Part shown: one piece after another, positions 25,173-32,694 of the stretch
Layout of the letters: each line of letters starts with the position of its first letter
Position numbering within the stretch: the first letter of the stretch is position 1
From: Streptococcus sanguinis SK1 = NCTC 7863
GTDB taxonomy: Bacteria > Bacillota > Bacilli > Lactobacillales > Streptococcaceae
Length of the DNA stretch: 64,000 nt
Assembly (NCBI RefSeq): GCF_000194945.1
Contig: NZ_GL878507.1
Coordinates: 124,001 to 188,000, forward strand
Direction: 5' to 3'
Program-made: the position numbers and the translations under genes
Notes under the pieces: model-generated
Databases searched by the model: none
Told to the model about the DNA's origin: nothing
What the model saw: only the letters and a program-made list of their open reading frames with translations

Positions 25173-25209
25173 AAAACAAGTGTCAATGAACATTGGCGCT
25201 TGTTTTTTT
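25173..25209 (+). terminator. intrinsic terminator of LPXTG gene 2
   Basis: AACAAGTGTCAATG-aa-CATTGGCGCTTGTT followed by TTTTT. Confidence 0.85.
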
Positions 25210-25296
25210 ATGCGCTTGATGAAAGAAGCCGATAGGTATCGGTGAATTTAGGCCTATTGACGCAGTTTAAGGGAAATCGAAAACTATTTTTCTAAG

Positions 25297-25369
25297 TGAC
25301 AAAAATGTAAGTTTAAAGGCTAAAATGAAAGGTTATCTTATGGCAGCTAGTCTGGGAATTCGGTATCCT
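25297..25369 (+). promoter_or_regulatory. BceR/NsrR-type operator and promoter of a 43-residue ORF
   Basis: TGACA-AAAA-TGTAA is at 25297-25310. Half-site TGAAAG begins at 25326 (20 bp spacing) and -10 TATCCT at 25364 (38 bp). The only gene that follows before a hairpin is the small ORF at 25439. Confidence 0.75.
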
Positions 25370-25438
25370 ATAAGTGTAAAGAAAAAGAAGATAAACGTCT
25401 TCCAAACTAATAATCAGATTTCAAGAAGGAGGCTTGCT

Positions 25439-25570
25439 ATGAAAATCAATCTTTTTAACCATCGTCAAAATAAACCTAAAGCTCAAAAGATTTCCAAGGA
25501 AGAAATCGAGAAGACACGCCTAGGCTGCGCTTCCAGTCAATATTATTTCTGGCTGCAGTACAGTCACTGA
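25439..25570 (+). CDS. 43-residue peptide in the BceR-type regulon
   Basis: AAGGAGG lies seven bases before ATG 25439. The peptide begins MKINLFNHRQNKPKAQKISK, then a charged EEIEKTRLG segment, and ends CASSQYYFWLQYSH. The N-terminal 30 residues are basic and helix-prone, the last 14 aromatic with one Cys and three Ser. This leader/core look recalls ribosomally made peptide precursors, but there is no double-glycine site and no modification gene beside it. It could instead be a small regulatory or membrane-associated peptide, or a truncated gene. Its own operator-promoter and ribosome binding site argue that it is expressed. I know no homologue. Confidence 0.55.
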   Translation: MKINLFNHRQNKPKAQKISKEEIEKTRLGCASSQYYFWLQYSH

Positions 25571-25587
25571 TAGATTCCAGTATTTAA

Positions 25588-25624
25588 GGATAAGAGAAAG
25601 GTCAGTTGGCTTTTCTCTTTATCC
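25588..25624 (+). terminator. hairpin terminator between small ORF and exporter 2
   Basis: GGATAAGAGAAAG...CTTTTCTCTTTATCC forms a long stem with one bulge. The T content is inside the right arm, so termination may be partial. Confidence 0.5.
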
Positions 25625-25640
25625 GACTTGAAGCACAAGA

Positions 25641-25713
25641 TGACAAAAATGTAAGATTGGCAGGCAAAATGAAAGATTAGGTTATGGAAACTTGTCTGTC
25701 TTTCCGGTATGAT
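25641..25713 (+). promoter_or_regulatory. BceR/NsrR-type operator and promoter of exporter 2
   Basis: TGACA-AAAA-TGTAA is at 25641-25654. Half-site TGAAAG starts at 25670 (20 bp spacing) and -10 TATGAT at 25708 (38 bp). The -35 position has only TGGAAA, consistent with activator dependence. Confidence 0.8.
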
Positions 25714-25748
25714 AGTAGTATCAAGTTAAATAAGAAAGAGGTTCGAGT

Positions 25749-26510
25749 ATGACATTATTAGACGTACAGCATGTGAAAAAAATTTATAAAACCCGCTTTC
25801 AGGGCAGCCAAGTAGAGGCCTTGAAAGACATTCACTTTACAGTAGAAAAAGGCGAATATGTCGCCATCATGGGGGAGTCAGGCTCCGGGAAATCCACCCT
25901 GCTCAACATCCTAGCCATGTTGGACAAGCCGACTGAGGGCCGCGTCTTTCTCAACGGAACTGACACGGCAACCATCAAAAATAGTCAGGCTTCCAGCTTC
26001 CGCCGGGAGAAATTAGGCTTTGTATTTCAAGATTTCAATCTGCTGGATACCCTGTCGGTCAAGGATAATATTCTCCTGCCACTGGTGCTCTCTCGCCGTC
26101 CCATTACCGAGATGATGCAAAAGCTGGTCACCACCTGCAACGAACTGGGGATTAACAAGCTGCAAGAGAAGTTTCCTTATGAGATTTCCGGTGGCCAGAA
26201 GCAGCGGGTTGCAGTAGCTCGGGCCATTATCACAGATCCTGAGATTCTGCTGGCGGACGAGCCGACGGGAGCCTTGGATTCCAAGTCTTCAGCAGCCCTG
26301 CTAGATGTCTTTGACGACATTAATGCACGAGGTCAAACTATTCTCATGGTGACTCACTCAACAGCAGCGGCTAGCCGCGCCAAGCGGGTGCTCTTCATCA
26401 AGGACGGGATTCTCTACAATCAAATCTTCCGCGGCGACAAGACTGAGCGGCAAATGTTCCAAGAGATTTCTGATACTCTGACAGTTATGGCAAGTGAGGT
26501 GAAGGACTAG
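25749..26510 (+). CDS. BceA/NsrF-type ABC exporter ATPase, copy 2
   Basis: The 253-residue protein is identical to residues 1-251 of the ATPase at 6986 and then ends VKD. Walker A GESGSGKST, signature SGGQKQRVAVARA and Walker B LLADEPTGALD are intact. The start ATG follows AAGAAAGAGGTTCGAGT. The stop codon overlaps the next start by one base (TAGTG). DNA-level synonymous differences from copy 1 are scattered along the gene. It powers the permease at 26510. Confidence 0.9.
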   Translation: MTLLDVQHVKKIYKTRFQGSQVEALKDIHFTVEKGEYVAIMGESGSGKSTLLNILAMLDKPTEGRVFLNGTDTATIKNSQASSFRREKLGFVFQDFNLLDTLSVKDNILLPLVLSRRPITEMMQKLVTTCNELGINKLQEKFPYEISGGQKQRVAVARAIITDPEILLADEPTGALDSKSSAALLDVFDDINARGQTILMVTHSTAAASRAKRVLFIKDGILYNQIFRGDKTERQMFQEISDTLTVMASEVKD

Positions 26511-28498
26511 TGTTTCGATTAGCAGCAAAATTGGCGGTATCCAATCTGATTAAGAACCGTCGTCTCTATTATCCCTTTGCACTGGCTACCTGTGTAGCTG
26601 TAGCCATTTCTTATATTTTCAACTCCTTGGCTTTTAATCCCAATCTATCCAAAATGACAGGTGCCAGCTCTATTATCTTTGTTTTGGTCCTTGGGGTCGT
26701 TATTGTAAACATCACAGCTGGAATTATTGTTTTTTATGCCAATCAATTTGTCATGAAGAATCGCTCCAAGGAGCTAGGGCTTTACGGCATGTTGGGGCTC
26801 AATAAACGCCATCTCTTTGTTATGACCTTTATTGAGCTGCTAATTTTCGGCCTAGTGGCTGTGAGCTTGGGGCTGACTATTGGTGTACTCTTTGACCAGC
26901 TGATTTATGCCTTTCTGCTCAAGCTCATGGGTACCAAGGTGGTTCTGGTTTCGACATTTCAACCTTTTGTATTGGTATTGATTATCATTTTCTATGCTTT
27001 TGTATTTTTCTGCTTGCTGATTAAAAATGGCTTTTACTTAAGAAAGTTTGATGCTCTACAATTAGTCAAAGAAAAAAATAGCGGAGAGAAAAAGAGTCGC
27101 TTTTTACTCTTGCAAACTATTATTGGTATGTCTTCTCTCGCTTTTGGCTATTATCTTGCTTTAGGTGTATCTAATCCGATGGCAGCCATTATCATTTTCT
27201 TCGTGGCCGTACTTTTTGTTATTCTAGGGACTTATCTGCTTTTTAATGCAGGAACAACTGTTTTCTTGCAATTTTTGAAAAAGAAGAAGACGTTTTATTA
27301 TCAGCCTGATAACATGATTTCGGTATCTAATCTAATTTTTCGAATGAAGAAAAATGCAATCGGTTTAGCGACGATTTCTATTTTGTCGACAATGGTTCTG
27401 GTTACCTTATCTGGTGGAGCTAACATTTATGCTGGTGGTGATTATATGCAGAATGCCATGTTCCCGCATGATTTCAGTATCCAAGGAAAAGAAATAACAG
27501 GTGAGGTGCTGGATCAAGCTTTGACAGAGTTTGTTCAAGAGCAGCAGCTGCAGATTAGTAAAAAAGTTATTTACCAGTATTATACGATAGGAGTTAGAAG
27601 CCGAGCTGGTAATCAGCTAGATATTTATTCTAAGGGACAGAAATCATTCACTCCAAATCTTTATATTTTGGCCATTTCTGAGAGTGATTATCAAGGAATG
27701 ACGGGTCAAAATCTTCAGCTTAAAGATGATGAAGTAGCCATATTTGAGCAAGGACTGGAACTAGATAGCAAAAAAGATTTACAGCTAGCTGATAAAAATT
27801 TAAAAATCAAGAGAAAATTAAAAGAAGATTTCGTTTTCGGTAATATACCCGATCCGATGAATATGATAGTGCCTGAAAAAATCTATATGGTAGCTAAAAA
27901 TCCGAGTCAAATCTTTTCTTCATTGATGAACGATTACGCTGTCAATGTTAACTATTATGGAGGATTAAATCTCAAGCTTCCAAAAGAAGAACAGAGAAAA
28001 CTCAAAGAAGCCTACCAAGAAAAGCTAAGCAGTTTTAATACCACATTACCTGAAAATCAAGCTATTTATGGCTCTGTGACAGCCTTTGATAAGCAAGAAA
28101 TAAAAGGAATGCTAGGCGGTATGTTCTTTATTGGAATTTTCTTATCAATCGTTTTTATGCTTGGAACTGTTCTTATCATCTACTACAAGCAGATTTCTGA
28201 AGGCTATGAAGATCGAGAAGGCTTTGTTATTTTACAAAAGGTTGGATTGGACGAAAAACAAATTAAGAAAACGATTCGTAGGCAGATTCTGATAGTCTTC
28301 TTCCTACCCCTAATCTTTGCCTTTCTTCATTTGGCTTTTGCCTATCACATGCTGAGCTTGATTTTATCTGCTTTAGGGGTGCTGAATGCCACACTTATGT
28401 TAGTAGTGACTCTCGGTGTTTGCGCTCTATTTATTGCAGTATATGTTGGTGTCTTTCTCATTACTTCTCGCAGCTATCGCAAAATTGTGGCTATGTGA
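26510..28498 (+). CDS. BceB/NsrP-type ABC exporter permease, copy 2
   Basis: The 662-residue protein starts at GTG 26510, directly coupled to the ATPase stop, with GAGGTGAAGG upstream. It has about ten helices and an extracytoplasmic domain at roughly residues 310-520 that shares little with copy 1, whereas the N-terminus (LAVSNLIKNRRLYYPFALAT) and the stretch ISEGYEDREGFVILQKVGLD are close to it. It is expected to recognise a peptide antibiotic or the lipid II complex and to work with the histidine kinase at 4541. Confidence 0.9.
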   Translation: MFRLAAKLAVSNLIKNRRLYYPFALATCVAVAISYIFNSLAFNPNLSKMTGASSIIFVLVLGVVIVNITAGIIVFYANQFVMKNRSKELGLYGMLGLNKRHLFVMTFIELLIFGLVAVSLGLTIGVLFDQLIYAFLLKLMGTKVVLVSTFQPFVLVLIIIFYAFVFFCLLIKNGFYLRKFDALQLVKEKNSGEKKSRFLLLQTIIGMSSLAFGYYLALGVSNPMAAIIIFFVAVLFVILGTYLLFNAGTTVFLQFLKKKKTFYYQPDNMISVSNLIFRMKKNAIGLATISILSTMVLVTLSGGANIYAGGDYMQNAMFPHDFSIQGKEITGEVLDQALTEFVQEQQLQISKKVIYQYYTIGVRSRAGNQLDIYSKGQKSFTPNLYILAISESDYQGMTGQNLQLKDDEVAIFEQGLELDSKKDLQLADKNLKIKRKLKEDFVFGNIPDPMNMIVPEKIYMVAKNPSQIFSSLMNDYAVNVNYYGGLNLKLPKEEQRKLKEAYQEKLSSFNTTLPENQAIYGSVTAFDKQEIKGMLGGMFFIGIFLSIVFMLGTVLIIYYKQISEGYEDREGFVILQKVGLDEKQIKKTIRRQILIVFFLPLIFAFLHLAFAYHMLSLILSALGVLNATLMLVVTLGVCALFIAVYVGVFLITSRSYRKIVAM

Positions 28499-28543
28499 TA
28501 GCAGAAACAGGCTCTATATATCTTTCATCTATTTTAAAGACCT

Positions 28544-28572
28544 AGGCTGAGATTTTTCTCAGCCTTTCTTTT
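28544..28572 (+). terminator. intrinsic terminator after exporter 2
   Basis: AGGCTGAGA-tttt-TCTCAGCCT followed by TTCTTTT. Confidence 0.85.
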
Positions 28573-28654
28573 CGGTATTTTTCTGAGAAAGATTCCTAAA
28601 AGGGAGGAAATATGATAAAATAGGGCGTTAATGCAATTAGGAGAATAAGAATAG

Positions 28655-30055
28655 ATGAATATTTTTAGAAAAAAAGATGCCAGTAAGGATAGAACGGGCA
28701 TGCGCCGTCACTTGAAAATTCCAGATCTGATTTTGCTTGGTATTGGAGCCATGGTAGGAACTGGGATTTTCACCATCACAGGGACTGGGGCAGCCAAATA
28801 TGCTGGTCCAGCTCTGACTGTCTCGATTGTTATTTCAGCCCTTTGTGTTAGTATTTCGGCCCTTTTTTACGCTGAGTTTGCCTCACGGATTCCGGCTAAT
28901 GGCGGAGCTTACAGTTATATTTATGCGGTTCTGGGAGAATTTCCTGCTTGGCTGGCTGGTTGGCTGACCATCATGGAGTTCATGACCGCTATCTCAGGTG
29001 TTGCCTCTGGCTGGGGCTCTTATCTGAAAGGATTGCTGAGCGGCTTTGGTATCCAGCTGCCGGAAGCTCTGAATGGTACCTTCAATCCAAAAGCAGGTAC
29101 TTATGTGGACTTGCTGCCTATTCTGGTCTTGGTCTTTGTTACAGGGGTTGTCCTTCTGAACTCAAAGGCAGCCCTGCGCTTCAACTCTGCCTTGGTGGTC
29201 TTGAAATTCTCAGCCTTGGCACTCTTTATCATTGCAGGATTTTTCTTTATCAAGCCAGAAAATTGGTCTAACTTTGCACCTTTTGGTTTTGGAGAAATTT
29301 ATGGCGGCAAGGTCGGTATCATGGCCGGGGCATCACTTATGTTTTTTGCCTTTCTGGGCTTTGAGTCCATTTCTATGGCGGTCGATGAAATCAAGGAGCC
29401 CCAAAAGAACGTTCCGCGCGGGATTGTTTTGTCCTTGAGCATCGTGACCATTCTCTATATTTTGGTGACCTTGGTCTTGACTGGGGTTGTCCACTATAGC
29501 AAGCTGGATGTCTCAGATGCGGTGGCCTTTGCCCTGCGCAGCGTCGGACTTGGTTGGGCAGCTAACTATATCTCTGTCGTCGCTATTTTGACTCTGATTA
29601 CGGTCTGCATCTCCATGACCTACGCCCTGTCGCGGATGATTTACAGTATTGCGCGTGATGGTCTCTTGCCTCGCTCTTTCAAAAAATTGACAGAGACCAG
29701 TCGGGTGCCAAAGAATGCAACGATTTTAGTAGGGATTGCCTCAGCTGTTTGTGCTGGTATCTTCCCCTTGGCTAGCATCGCCTCTTTCCTCAATATCTGT
29801 ACCTTGGCCTATCTGATTTTATTGGCACTGGCTGTCTTGAAATTGCGGAAAGATCAAGGAATGCCCAAAGCTGGAGAATTCAAAACACCTCTAGTACCTC
29901 TGACACCGATTTTATCCATTATTATCTGCCTCTCCTTCATGACCCAGTATACCAAGGAAACCTGGCAGGCCTTTGGCATTGCCCTAGCGCTGGGAAGTCT
30001 TATCTATGGATTTTATGGTTATAGGAACTCAGAAATCGCTTTAAAAGATGAGTAG
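28655..30055 (+). CDS. APC-family amino acid permease
   Basis: The 466-residue protein has about twelve helices and the APC fingerprint GIGAMVGTGIF in helix 1, preceded by a short cytosolic MRRHLKIPDLI. FAFLGFESISMAVDEIKEPQ in the middle is typical of cationic/general amino acid transporters of the YfnA type. Start ATG 28655 has AGGAG about 11 bases upstream, a rather long spacing. It is a single gene between a terminator and an AT-rich region. The transported amino acid cannot be told. Confidence 0.85.
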   Translation: MNIFRKKDASKDRTGMRRHLKIPDLILLGIGAMVGTGIFTITGTGAAKYAGPALTVSIVISALCVSISALFYAEFASRIPANGGAYSYIYAVLGEFPAWLAGWLTIMEFMTAISGVASGWGSYLKGLLSGFGIQLPEALNGTFNPKAGTYVDLLPILVLVFVTGVVLLNSKAALRFNSALVVLKFSALALFIIAGFFFIKPENWSNFAPFGFGEIYGGKVGIMAGASLMFFAFLGFESISMAVDEIKEPQKNVPRGIVLSLSIVTILYILVTLVLTGVVHYSKLDVSDAVAFALRSVGLGWAANYISVVAILTLITVCISMTYALSRMIYSIARDGLLPRSFKKLTETSRVPKNATILVGIASAVCAGIFPLASIASFLNICTLAYLILLALAVLKLRKDQGMPKAGEFKTPLVPLTPILSIIICLSFMTQYTKETWQAFGIALALGSLIYGFYGYRNSEIALKDE

Positions 30056-30124
30056 GATGAAGAGATTGGTTGAGAAGCTGAAATGTAGAAACTTGGGAAA
30101 TATAAACAAAGCAGAAAGAGTTTT

Positions 30125-30631
30125 ATGAAGAAAAATTGTATAAAAGGCCGATGCTATAATATATCTTTGAATAATAAAAAAACTTTTCTCGGATGGTTCT
30201 TAATAATTTCTGATAATGGTCAGGAATATCTCGTGGAGAGAAATGGAACAATTTCTTGTGGCTGTTTTAGAAAGGTTTATCAAACAGACTATTCTTTCGA
30301 ACCGCATACTGCATTTTTAAACAAATCAAATAATCTACCTGCTATTGCAGGAACTTCCGTAGGTCTTATCTTGGCTAGAATGCTGAGAAAAATAATTCCG
30401 CTAAATTTTTTCTTTGGGCCAATAAATCGACCGATGAATATCGGAACTGGTCTTGTAAATATTGGTGTGGCAATAGGATCGATGGTTCTTGCTATGTTTC
30501 TTGTAAAGTATTATAGAAAGAAACGGCTTGAATTTTTTCTAAATAAAAAAGGTTGCAAACTTAGCTTGATTGGAAAAGCAAGATCAAAAGTTCCTATTAA
30601 AAAATTGCCAAACGGAATAGAGGTGTGGTAA
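30125..30631 (+). CDS. uncharacterised two-helix membrane protein
   Basis: The 168-residue protein is basic and AT-rich in DNA. It has an N-terminal cytosolic domain of about 75 residues (KGRCYNISLNNKKTFLGWFL, then VERNGTISCGCFRKVYQTDY), two hydrophobic segments (about 75-90 and 108-127) and a basic C-terminal tail. I do not recognise it. The next two genes are also small membrane proteins with tight spacing (TAAATG, then an overlap), so the three probably form an operon. Low GC compared with neighbours suggests recent acquisition. Confidence 0.6.
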   Translation: MKKNCIKGRCYNISLNNKKTFLGWFLIISDNGQEYLVERNGTISCGCFRKVYQTDYSFEPHTAFLNKSNNLPAIAGTSVGLILARMLRKIIPLNFFFGPINRPMNIGTGLVNIGVAIGSMVLAMFLVKYYRKKRLEFFLNKKGCKLSLIGKARSKVPIKKLPNGIEVW

Positions 30632-30838
30632 ATGAAACGATTTAGTATTCGTCAATTATTAATAACAGGGGTTTTGTCGAGTGGGATATTATTTATAATG
30701 TTTTTTATTCAGCCTAGATTTTTTCTCTTGTTAATTATTTTTATCGTTATATCTATATTTTTCAGAGGTATAGAAGTAAATGGTGACAAAGAGATAGAAT
30801 TTGAACTAATAGAAGGAGAAAAGTATGAAGAACCTTAA
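30632..30838 (+). CDS. small membrane protein
   Basis: This 68-residue protein has its ATG directly after the preceding stop (TAAATG), with GAGGTG upstream. Two hydrophobic segments (about 10-28 and 29-45) precede an acidic tail. No family is recognised. It overlaps the next gene by 14 bp. Confidence 0.55.
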   Translation: MKRFSIRQLLITGVLSSGILFIMFFIQPRFFLLLIIFIVISIFFRGIEVNGDKEIEFELIEGEKYEEP

Positions 30839-31094
30839 TCTAAGCCAAAAGAAGAAAATCTGGCTCTTTGCCCTTGCTTTTATCGCCCTGATTTTACTGG
30901 CGATTGTGATCAATATTCAACTGAACCAGCCTGAAGATATGCATGCTGAGTATGTTCGGCTTTGGAAGACAACTTGGCATGAGGAAAATAAAGACTGGCT
31001 CTATCCACTGAAAAATATCTGTCTTGTTATTTTGGCAGTTCTGGCTGGATCTGGTTTGATGATTGCATTTTCCAAGAGTGAGAGATGGAAATAA
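30825..31094 (+). CDS. small two-helix membrane protein
   Basis: The 89-residue protein starts at ATG 30825 after GAAGGAGAAAAGT. It has an N-terminal helix (about 12-31), an exported loop with conserved-looking Trp and acidic residues (YVRLWKTTWHEENKDWLYPL), and a second helix (about 63-82). It is the last of three small membrane genes and lies just upstream of the protease promoter. It is not recognised; an immunity-type role is possible but unproven. Confidence 0.6.
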   Translation: MKNLNLSQKKKIWLFALAFIALILLAIVINIQLNQPEDMHAEYVRLWKTTWHEENKDWLYPLKNICLVILAVLAGSGLMIAFSKSERWK

Positions 31095-31121
31095 GCATTT
31101 GTAGATTTCAATAAAATAATC

Positions 31122-31195
31122 TTACAAAAATGTAAGATTGACGATGATAAATGTAAGGTAGAGACATGGAAAACGTGTCTCTATTTTGCTACAAT
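31122..31195 (+). promoter_or_regulatory. BceR/NsrR-type operator and promoter of the nsr-like gene
   Basis: TTACA-AAAA-TGTAA is at 31122-31135. Half-site TGTAAG starts at 31152 (21 bp spacing) and -10 TACAAT at 31190 (38 bp). It lies 37 bp before the protease start. Confidence 0.8.
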
Positions 31196-31231
31196 TAGCT
31201 CAGAAATCCTCACAAGAAAGGTTGTGCAATT

Positions 31232-32176
31232 ATGAAAAAAGTCCTTTTAGGTTGCTTGGGGACAGTACTGGTTTTGCTTGCTCTTTTAATAGGTTTTCTA
31301 GCCTACTTTGGTCCAGACTATGGCATTTTTCTTTTTCCGCCTAGTCCGCAAGACTACGCTCGCTCGGTCGTGAAAAAGCTTGATTTCGGTCTTTATACGG
31401 ATAAAGATTGGGAAAATGAGAAGAAGAAAGCCTTAGAGAAACTTGAATCTGCCAAGACTTATCAAGATACCTATCCTGTCTTGGAAAAATTAACCAAAGA
31501 GGCTGGCGGGAAACATTCTTATTTTTTAAGTCCACAGGATAATCCCGAAAATAGTCCGGAAAGCAAAAATCAGCCTGAAGTGCAGAATCGGGAGGGTATT
31601 CTCTATTTAAAAGTTCCTGCTTTTACCGGTGATGCACAAGCGGCGAAGACTTATGCCAAGAAACTGTCAGCAGCTCTTAAAAAGGATGATTATCAGGCAG
31701 TTCTTGTGGATTTGAGAGATAATACCGGCGGGAATATGTATCCGATGCTTGCTGGACTATCCTCTCTTCTGCCTGATGAAGACCTCTTCCAATTCATTGA
31801 AAAAAATGGAAGCAAGAGCGCGGTTTCTCGATCAGATATTCTGAAACAGCTTGGTTTGGAGCAGACTGATGATAAAGCAAAGAAAGTGCCAATAGCCGTC
31901 CTTACCAATGAACGTACAGGAAGCTCAGGAGAAATGACTGCTTTAGCTTTTAAGGGACTTGAAAATGTTAAAATTTTTGGTCAGCCAACGGCAAGCTATA
32001 CTACGGGAAATAATTATTATCAACTATATGATGGAGCGGTTTTGCTCTTGACTACCTCGAGTATCCTAGATCGCACGGGCAAGCTTTATAAGAATGAGGC
32101 AATTCAGCCCGATGTCCTAACAGACCAGCCTTTAGAAGAGGCGGAGTCTTGGTTGAAGGGACAGATAGGAGAATAG
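31232..32176 (+). CDS. nsr: nisin-resistance-type S41 protease
   Basis: The 314-residue protein starts at ATG 31232 after AAGAAAGG. An N-terminal membrane anchor (about residues 4-25) places the protease outside the membrane. S41 tail-specific protease features are His95 in GGKHSYF, LRDNTGGNMYPML, and the catalytic-serine region ERTGSSGEMTA (probable nucleophile Ser232), then TASYTTGNNYY. Length, single anchor and the TxSSxEM-like motif match NSR proteins, which clip the C-terminal tail of nisin-like lantibiotics. In Streptococcus agalactiae nsr is adjacent to nsrFP and nsrRK under the same operator type. Here the parts are dispersed but share the promoter architecture. Confidence 0.83.
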   Translation: MKKVLLGCLGTVLVLLALLIGFLAYFGPDYGIFLFPPSPQDYARSVVKKLDFGLYTDKDWENEKKKALEKLESAKTYQDTYPVLEKLTKEAGGKHSYFLSPQDNPENSPESKNQPEVQNREGILYLKVPAFTGDAQAAKTYAKKLSAALKKDDYQAVLVDLRDNTGGNMYPMLAGLSSLLPDEDLFQFIEKNGSKSAVSRSDILKQLGLEQTDDKAKKVPIAVLTNERTGSSGEMTALAFKGLENVKIFGQPTASYTTGNNYYQLYDGAVLLLTTSSILDRTGKLYKNEAIQPDVLTDQPLEEAESWLKGQIGE

Positions 32177-32182
32177 TTCATT

Positions 32183-32209
32183 GAAAGCAGTCAAAGAGAC
32201 TGCTTTTCT
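32183..32209 (+). terminator. intrinsic terminator of nsr
   Basis: GAAAGCAGTC-aaaga-GACTGCTTTTC. A TATAAT at 32212-32217 right after it probably serves the next gene. Confidence 0.75.
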
Positions 32210-32239
32210 GCTATAATAAAGAGAAGAACGAGGTGACAG

Positions 32240-32665
32240 ATGATTCGTAAAGTAAAACTAAGAGATGCTGCAGCCATTCAGCGGCTCAATGATGAGTGTC
32301 TGGGCTACGATTTCGATAGGGAAGCGACGAAGGCTCAACTGAAAAAGTTACTAGAGAATGACCAGCATTTGATTTTGGTAGTTGAAGAAGACGGTCAGGT
32401 CATAGGCTATGCTCATGCTGCTAGCTACGACTGTCTCTATTTCCCGTCCTTGCTCAATCTCTTGGCTTTGGCCGTCGCTCAGGATTTTCAAGGGCAGGGA
32501 CATGGCAGAGCGCTGATGCAAGCTTTGCGTGAAGAGGGAAAAGCAGCAGGCTACACAGGAATTCGGATTAATTCAGGCATTTCCCGCTCCGCAGCCCATG
32601 AATTTTACCACAGCCTTGGTTGCAGTGAAAAAGCAGACCAGAAACGATTTTATTGGGAATTTTAG
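32240..32665 (+). CDS. GNAT acetyltransferase
   Basis: The 141-residue GNAT-fold protein starts at ATG 32240 after GAGGTGACAG. The acetyl-CoA pyrophosphate loop is QDFQGQGHGRALMQAL, preceded by a strand with LALAVA, and the end SAAHEFYHSLGCSEKADQKR is the usual Y-xx-LGF-like tail. The substrate is unknown. It has its own TATAAT promoter after the nsr terminator, so it is not obviously in the BceR-type regulon. Confidence 0.8.
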   Translation: MIRKVKLRDAAAIQRLNDECLGYDFDREATKAQLKKLLENDQHLILVVEEDGQVIGYAHAASYDCLYFPSLLNLLALAVAQDFQGQGHGRALMQALREEGKAAGYTGIRINSGISRSAAHEFYHSLGCSEKADQKRFYWEF

Positions 32666-32694
32666 AGAATTTAAGGAGAAAAAAATAGACGGTC

